From Andreesenia angusta (GTDB lineage Bacteria > Bacillota > Clostridia > Tissierellales > Gottschalkiaceae): a DNA stretch of 64,000 bases. The translations under genes were made by a program, and so were the position numbers. Under the pieces are notes generated by a model, which saw only the letters and a program-made list of their open reading frames with translations, was not told where the DNA came from and did not search any database. The DNA lies in NCBI RefSeq assembly GCF_001855385.1, contig NZ_MKIE01000004.1:1-64000 (forward strand). Reading direction: 5' to 3'. This document shows, piece after piece, positions 59,300 to 64,000 of this stretch. Numbering within the stretch: position 1 is the first letter of the stretch; each line of letters starts with the position of its first letter.

Positions 59300-60610
59300 T
59301 TAGTCTTCGAATACTGTTTGTCCATCTACTTCAGTTGTAAGAGCCTCAAGAGCCTTCTCAACTATTTTCTTTCTTAACTCGTACTCTTCTTCCATAGTTA
59401 AGTTAGGATTTCCAAGTGGATGAGGTATTGCTATAGCTGGTACTATTCTGTTAGCTCCAACTGTAAGTGATATAGGTACCACTGTACAGATATGAACTAC
59501 AGGTATTCCAGTTTTCTCTATTTCTTTTACCATTGTTGCACCGCAACGTGTACAAGTACCTCAAGTAGAAGTTAAGATAACTGCGTCTACTCCATCAGCT
59601 ATAAGCTCTTTAGCTATTTCAGCTGCGAAAGCTTTAGAACTTGCAACAGCAGTTCCGTTTCCTGTTGTTGAGTAGAAATATCTGTGAAGAGATCCTATCT
59701 TTCCTTCTTTCTCCATGTTTCTTAGAACGTCTACAGGTATAACTCTGTCAGCGTCTTGGTTGGCATAAACTGGGTCATGTCCACCGTGAGCTGTTTCGAA
59801 TTCACCTTCAACTAGATCGTCTATTCCATCTATGTCGTACTTACCGTACTTAGATGCACTAGAAGACTCTATTCTGTCAGGGTTTCCTGCAGGAACGATT
59901 CCTCCAGAAGTAACTATAGCTATTTTAGCCTTAGAAAGGTCTTTTATAGCAGCTCCTGGCTCAACTCTGTCGAAGTCTGGCATTGGGAACTCAGTCTCAA
60001 AAGCCTCTCCCTTAAGTTTCTTGACAATCATATCTACAGCTCTCTCAGATCCTCTCTTTTCAGCGAAAAGATTCTTTCTGATTCCTCTAGGGATATAGTT
60101 GTCTTCAGCTGGAGTTCCTATTTCTTCACCCTTTACCATCTTAAGAGCAAGAGCTGACATTTTCTTAACAGCATCTCTCATTCCAGCGGCACTGTTCTTA
60201 GTAGAAACTATATAAGCTTCTTTCTTGAACATGTCTGCTCCTGGGTTCTCTATATACATTCCTGTAAGCGCTGGGATTCCTAGCTCTTTTTGTACAGCTG
60301 CTGTGATAGCACCACAAGCAACCCCGTATCTACCTGCATTGAAAGCTGGTCCTGCTATGAATAGATCTGGATTGTATTTCTTTACCATCTCTAGTATAGT
60401 AGCCTTAGCTTCTTCTATATTTTCATTAAAAAATGAGTCACCACAAATTACAGTTGCAACTATTTCAACTTCGTCTTTTAAGCTTTGTGTGAAAGCCAGT
60501 CCTGGTCCTATTATTTCTTCTCTGACCTCAGGAGCTATATCAGCTTTTTCCTCTCCACCTATACCTGCGAAGAACTGGTTGATATATTGCACAACTTTTA
60601 TCTTACTCAT
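59300..60610 (-). CDS. grdB: Glycine reductase component B gamma subunit (GrdB), selenoprotein
   Basis: 436 residues when the in-frame TGA at 59563-59561 (codon 350) is read as selenocysteine: '...ILTSTUGTCTRCGATMVKEI'. Naive translation splits the gene into two frames (59561-60610 and 59300-59533). GrdB is the substrate-specific subunit that binds glycine and, through its selenocysteine, helps transfer the carboxymethyl group to protein A. A stem GTTGC-GGT-GCAAC follows the TGA as a candidate SECIS element. Confidence 0.95.
59561..59563 (-). other. Selenocysteine codon (TGA) of grdB
   Basis: In-frame TGA, codon 350, between coding parts that both match GrdB. Context STUGTCTRCG. Confidence 0.93.
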
Positions 60611-60651
60611 TTATTTCCCCCCTCTCTTATTTTTGGGTTCGTTCTCCAAAA

Positions 60652-61122
60652 TTAGAACTTTGTGAACTCTTCTCTTATTTCTTTCATTGCTTCGATTATT
60701 TCGTCTACTTCTAGTACCATCTCCATCATTCCTACTTGGTCTTCGTAAACGTCTTCGTCTACTTCTGACTTGAATTCTGGCTCTACTGCGTGGAATACTC
60801 TGAGTCCTAACTGAACTCCTGTTAATGGACCTGCGAAAGTTGGGTCTCCGTTTGTAACTGTTTCAGCAGCTAGTGCAGCAGATTCTGCTTCTGCAGCTCC
60901 TACTATAACTACTACGTTTTCAGCACCGTGCTTCTCAGTTAAATCTTTTACCCTCTGTTGGTTTTCTAAGTCCATTGATCCTGCAGCCGTTCAGACAAAA
61001 CATTCTGTTGACGAGAATACTACTTCAGCACCAGTTGATTTAAGACATTCTTCAACCGCTGGTCCTGGGATTCCGTCTCTATCGCCTATGATTATTACTT
61101 TACTGTTATCGAATAATCCCAT
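60652..61122 (-). CDS. grdA: Glycine reductase protein A (GrdA), selenoprotein
   Basis: 156 residues from ATG 61122 when the TGA at 60993-60991 (codon 44) is read as selenocysteine. The N-terminal part reads [20 protein letters not shown] and the active site is CFVUTAAGS. Protein A carries the carboxymethyl-selenoether intermediate and is reduced by the thioredoxin system. An automatic gene finder would start only at codon 50 (MDLENQQRV). Confidence 0.96.
60991..60993 (-). other. Selenocysteine codon (TGA) of grdA
   Basis: In-frame TGA, codon 44, in the conserved C-F-V-U-T-A-A-G active site. Confidence 0.95.
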
Positions 61123-61178
61123 GTCGACACTTCCTTTCATATTTTTTTATTTTTATTTTAATCTATTTTCTATACTAA

Positions 61179-62465
61179 TTAGAATCCTCTAGCTGTTAAC
61201 TTGTTGAAGCCCATCTCATTTGTAGCTCCTGTTATAGCTTGAAGCTCAACTGTTATACTTCCGTCAGCCTTAAGACTTCCGTCGAATCCACCAGCTATTA
61301 TGTCTACTGGATCTAGGTATCCTATTACTCTGTCTAGCTTAGGAAGCTCTATAACTTCGTTTGCATTTCCACCAGTAACAACTGCATTTGCAAGTGGGTC
61401 AGCGTCAGCTAGTGATTGAGAAGCTCCGTCTCTTCCAGCGTACTCGTCAGTTATTATAACTGTCTTAACACCCTTTTGCTCTATCTTCTTGCAGTTCATT
61501 ATAAGGTCTGTATCTGGATTTCCGAATCCCTCTTGAGAAACGATAGCTCCGTCTAGTCCAAGATACTCAGTAAGTCTAGCTGTCCAGTTTGAAGATCTCT
61601 CTTTGTCAGCAAGGTATACGTTCTCGTTAGTTATTATCATTCCAACGAAGTTGATCTCTTTACCATGCTTAGCAAACATGTCTTGTATAACTGGGTTGTT
61701 TAGGTGATGATAAGTTGTGTTTTTGTCACATGCAGAAACACAGTTACCGCTTATTATAGCTCCATCCATTATCTCAGTTGGGTTTATTATAGTCGGTATT
61801 ATCTGCTTAGCATCTACTCCGTAAACATAAGTGTCATGCATTAGACCTTGAGTCTGAAGCATTTGTACATAAGCTACCTTAGGTAGTTCTGGGTACTTAG
61901 CAACGCTCTCTAGTATTGGTAGAGTCTCGAATGAGTTAACCTCATCTGCAGCAACCTCTTTACCAGCTTTTCCTAGGTAAGCAGCTGCCTTAAGTCCAGC
62001 CATTCTTAGGGCCTTCTCATGCTCATGTTGCTTCAATCCTTCAACTGGCTCCATTATTAAGACAACGTTGTTTGTCTTTGAAAATGGAGTGTAATCAGCT
62101 CCTGGTCCTGTCATGTCTATTATACCCTCTTGGAAAGCTACAACCTTTCCTGTAGTAACCACTGCAGCACCTTTTAATACATGCGTTCTTCCTGATCCAA
62201 CAGTTTCTACCTTAGATAGAACTCCTGGGAACAGTCCTCCTGGTCCTTCAACCTTAGTTCTTGGCTCTATTACGTCCTTAACTGGAGTTATTCTAACGCT
62301 CTCTCCTGGTCTAGCTAGATCTACGTCTACGCTAGCTAGGTTTTCATCGCCAGACACCTCAGCTATAAGCTCTTCCTTGTTAACGTAAAGAACTCCATTT
62401 TCTACTTTAGTTTCTGCACCAAACTGTACATCTTTTATAAAGATATTACCTATTTCTAGGCGCAT
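61179..62465 (-). CDS. grdE: Glycine reductase component B precursor (GrdE)
   Basis: 428 residues from ATG 62465 (AGGAGG 8 nt upstream); the frame opens three codons earlier at a GTG. GrdE is a proprotein cleaved before an internal cysteine to give the alpha and beta subunits, with a pyruvoyl group that binds glycine as a Schiff base. With this start the cleavage pair Asn-Cys lies at 241-242 in 'IISGNCVSACDKNTTYHHL', where it is described for the family. Follows trxB by 100 bp. Confidence 0.95.
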   Translation of the reverse strand: MRLEIGNIFIKDVQFGAETKVENGVLYVNKEELIAEVSGDENLASVDVDLARPGESVRITPVKDVIEPRTKVEGPGGLFPGVLSKVETVGSGRTHVLKGAAVVTTGKVVAFQEGIIDMTGPGADYTPFSKTNNVVLIMEPVEGLKQHEHEKALRMAGLKAAAYLGKAGKEVAADEVNSFETLPILESVAKYPELPKVAYVQMLQTQGLMHDTYVYGVDAKQIIPTIINPTEIMDGAIISGNCVSACDKNTTYHHLNNPVIQDMFAKHGKEINFVGMIITNENVYLADKERSSNWTARLTEYLGLDGAIVSQEGFGNPDTDLIMNCKKIEQKGVKTVIITDEYAGRDGASQSLADADPLANAVVTGGNANEVIELPKLDRVIGYLDPVDIIAGGFDGSLKADGSITVELQAITGATNEMGFNKLTARGF

Positions 62466-62523
62466 GTACTTCACCTCCTCTTAGTATTTAGAAATTTTAT
62501 TTTTTGTAAAATTTATATATTAT

Positions 62524-62554
62524 CTCAGGGGTCAAGTCTTCTAGACCCGTGAGT
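62524..62554. other. Hairpin between trxB and grdE
   Basis: CTCAGGGGTC and GACCCGTGAG arms pair in 9 of 10 positions around a loop of about 10 nt. No immediate T-run, so possibly an RNA processing site rather than a terminator. Confidence 0.45.
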
Positions 62555-62565
62555 AAATATCCCAT

Positions 62566-63510
62566 CTATGAGTTGAACTTTGACTCTATATACTTGTCCG
62601 CCTGAACTGCGGCTATCGCTCCATCTGCGGCGGCCGTTATGACCTGCCTCAGCGGTGTAACTCTACAGTCTCCAGCCACATAGACTCCATCTGCACTTGT
62701 CTTCATTCCGGAATCTGCGACTATATAGTCTCTGTCCATCTCAAGCTTTCCTTTGAAGAGTTCTGTATTTGGGATATATCCTACGAATACGAATATTCCA
62801 AAAGTCATGTCCTCTTCTGAAGCCGATATCTCTGTCTCTTCACCTGTCTCGATATTCCTTATGACCATGGCATTCACTACACCTTCACCCTTGATTTCAA
62901 CGACCTCTGAATTCCATACGAAGTCTATCTTAGGATTTTTGAAAGCCTTGTCCTGGATCGACTTAGCTGCTCTTAAGCTGTCTCTCCTGTGAATTATCGT
63001 TACTTTTCTAGCAAACTTAGTCAGATGTATCGCCTCTTCCACCGCGGCATCCCCGCCGCCCACTACATATACTTCCAGTCCAGTGAAGAAATCTCCATCG
63101 CAAGTTGCGCAGTAGGAAACGCCTCTCCCTGTGAACTCCACTTCTCCAGGACATCCTATAAGCCTAGGGTAAGCTCCGGTAGCGACTATAACTGCTCTAG
63201 CCTTGTACTCACCTTTTTCTCCCCTCAGAACTTTTATGTCTGAATCAAAGTCCACATCTGTTATGTTGTCTGTAGTCAGCTCCGACCCAAACTCCAAGGC
63301 CTGCTCCAGCATCCTCTCTGTGAGAGTCATCCCTGAGGCTTCCTTTATAGATCCTGGGTAGTTTGCCACATCTTCAGTGCCTGTTATCAGGCCCCCTGGT
63401 CTTTCCTTCTCTATGACCAGCGTATCCAGTTTTGCTCTTGAAGCGTAAAGCCCTGCTGAAAGCCCTGCCGGCCCCGCCCCAATAATTACTACATCATATA
63501 TTTTATCCAT
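62566..63510 (-). CDS. trxB: Thioredoxin reductase
   Basis: 314 residues. FAD motif 'VIIGAGPAGLSAGLYASRA' at ~8-26, redox pair in 'SYCATCDGDFF' (Cys134, Cys137), NAD(P)H motif 'VYVVGGGDAAVEEAIHLTKFA' and C-terminal 'VYVAGDCRVTPLRQVITAAADGAIAA'. It supplies electrons to regenerate the selenoprotein of glycine reductase via thioredoxin. The thioredoxin gene that usually follows (trxA) is absent here. Confidence 0.95.
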   Translation of the reverse strand: MDKIYDVVIIGAGPAGLSAGLYASRAKLDTLVIEKERPGGLITGTEDVANYPGSIKEASGMTLTERMLEQALEFGSELTTDNITDVDFDSDIKVLRGEKGEYKARAVIVATGAYPRLIGCPGEVEFTGRGVSYCATCDGDFFTGLEVYVVGGGDAAVEEAIHLTKFARKVTIIHRRDSLRAAKSIQDKAFKNPKIDFVWNSEVVEIKGEGVVNAMVIRNIETGEETEISASEEDMTFGIFVFVGYIPNTELFKGKLEMDRDYIVADSGMKTSADGVYVAGDCRVTPLRQVITAAADGAIAAVQADKYIESKFNS

Positions 63511-63596
63511 TTAAACCACTCCTAGAATAATCACTTTTCACATTCAATTTATACCCAATTCCAAAGCATTTATTCTTAATAGAAGCGTCAAATGTG

Positions 63597-63983
63597 CTAC
63601 ATATGCTTTTTCATGTCTACCGCCTGTTCTATAACCGAGCTGTCTATGACTTGAAAGTCCTCTAGACAGTTTGGACTCCAGTTTGGGGTCTTCTTGTCTC
63701 TTTGAAACTTCTTAGTCGACTCTATGCTGCTCTCTATTATAGATAGTGATTCAAAGTCCACGCTTCCAAAGCTTTTTGCACTGAGTATAGCGCTCTTGTA
63801 AGGCGTCTCATTCGGCTTCAAGCTACTTGAAAGAGGATGTGTCAGGAGTTTATGCCCGCTGTGAATCCTGTCTCTCATAACTTCCAGTATTCCCAGAAAA
63901 TCTACTTCTCTATACTCAACATCCATGACTGCGTTAAATTTTTCATTAACTAAGGGATTATTTGTAACTATAAGTTCCTTCAC
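63597..63983 (-). CDS. grdX: GrdX family protein
   Basis: 128 residues, starting at a GTG with GGAAG upstream. 'ELIVTNNPLVNEKFNAVMDVEYREVDFLGILEVMRDRIHSGHKLLTHPLSSSLKPNETPYKS' is the conserved start of GrdX, a small protein of unknown role encoded at the head of glycine reductase operons. Contains one Cys in 'NWSPNCLEDF'. Its promoter is beyond the window edge. Confidence 0.92.
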   Translation of the reverse strand: MKELIVTNNPLVNEKFNAVMDVEYREVDFLGILEVMRDRIHSGHKLLTHPLSSSLKPNETPYKSAILSAKSFGSVDFESLSIIESSIESTKKFQRDKKTPNWSPNCLEDFQVIDSSVIEQAVDMKKHM

Positions 63984-64000
63984 ACATTCACTTCCTTTTG

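Noticed and set aside
59300-60610. grdB as a broken gene with a nonsense mutation
   Set aside because: The TGA is at the conserved selenocysteine position and both halves are intact and in frame.

Overview
This window comes from an anaerobic, amino-acid-fermenting member of the Clostridia (Peptostreptococcaceae-like). The evidence is a glycine reductase operon (grdX, trxB, grdE, grdA, grdB, grdC, grdD) in which grdA and grdB are read through in-frame TGA (selenocysteine) codons, together with Gram-positive-type glycolytic, cell-wall and RNA-quality-control genes. Nearly all host genes lie on the minus strand.

Layout. (1) 1-158: the end of an IS3-family element and a short host segment. (2) 159-38435: a complete-looking 38 kb prophage with a contractile tail (PBSX/XkdK-type sheath). 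It is integrated at the 3' end of the tmRNA gene ssrA and bounded by a 12-bp direct repeat equal to the last 12 nt of tmRNA. From left to right it carries moron genes, the lysis cassette (amidase, holin), tail fibre and baseplate genes, a hub with two cell-wall hydrolase domains, tape measure, a frameshifting tail chaperone, tube, sheath, connectors, capsid, scaffold, minor head protein, portal, terminases, a late regulator, small early genes, RusA, a replication protein, RecT/YqaJ recombination, antirepressor and a Cro-like gene, all on the minus strand. A divergent lysogeny arm on the plus strand has a CI-like repressor, a BFD-like protein with an in-frame TGA, an HsdR-N-like protein, ImmA, an OLD-like ATPase/TOPRIM protein, a Dam-type methylase and a large serine integrase. 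(3) 38424-41460: ssrA, smpB, rnr (ribosome rescue and RNA decay). (4) 41536-45173: ddl, a membrane-anchored MurF and an alpha/beta hydrolase. (5) 45282-51500: secG, eno, gpmI, tpiA, pgk, gapA (lower glycolysis). (6) 51688-56349: a nucleoside/BMP-type ABC transporter. (7) 56479-63983: the glycine reductase operon.

Most noteworthy points. The phage attachment site lies inside the integrase reading frame, so integration replaces the integrase C-terminus (510 aa in the circle, 543 aa in the lysogen) with antisense tmRNA sequence. A terminator-like hairpin antisense within int lies just beyond ssrA and shares 15 bp with host sequence that looks like an ssrA terminator half cut by the IS. A [2Fe-2S] BFD-like gene has an in-frame TGA in a selenoprotein-using genome. 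Seven 11-bp phased units precede the terminase genes. A canonical A AAA AAC slippery site fuses the two tail-chaperone frames. An OLD-like/Dam gene pair in the lysogeny arm is a candidate defence module.

All functional calls are from reading the sequence and remembered family features; no database search was run.
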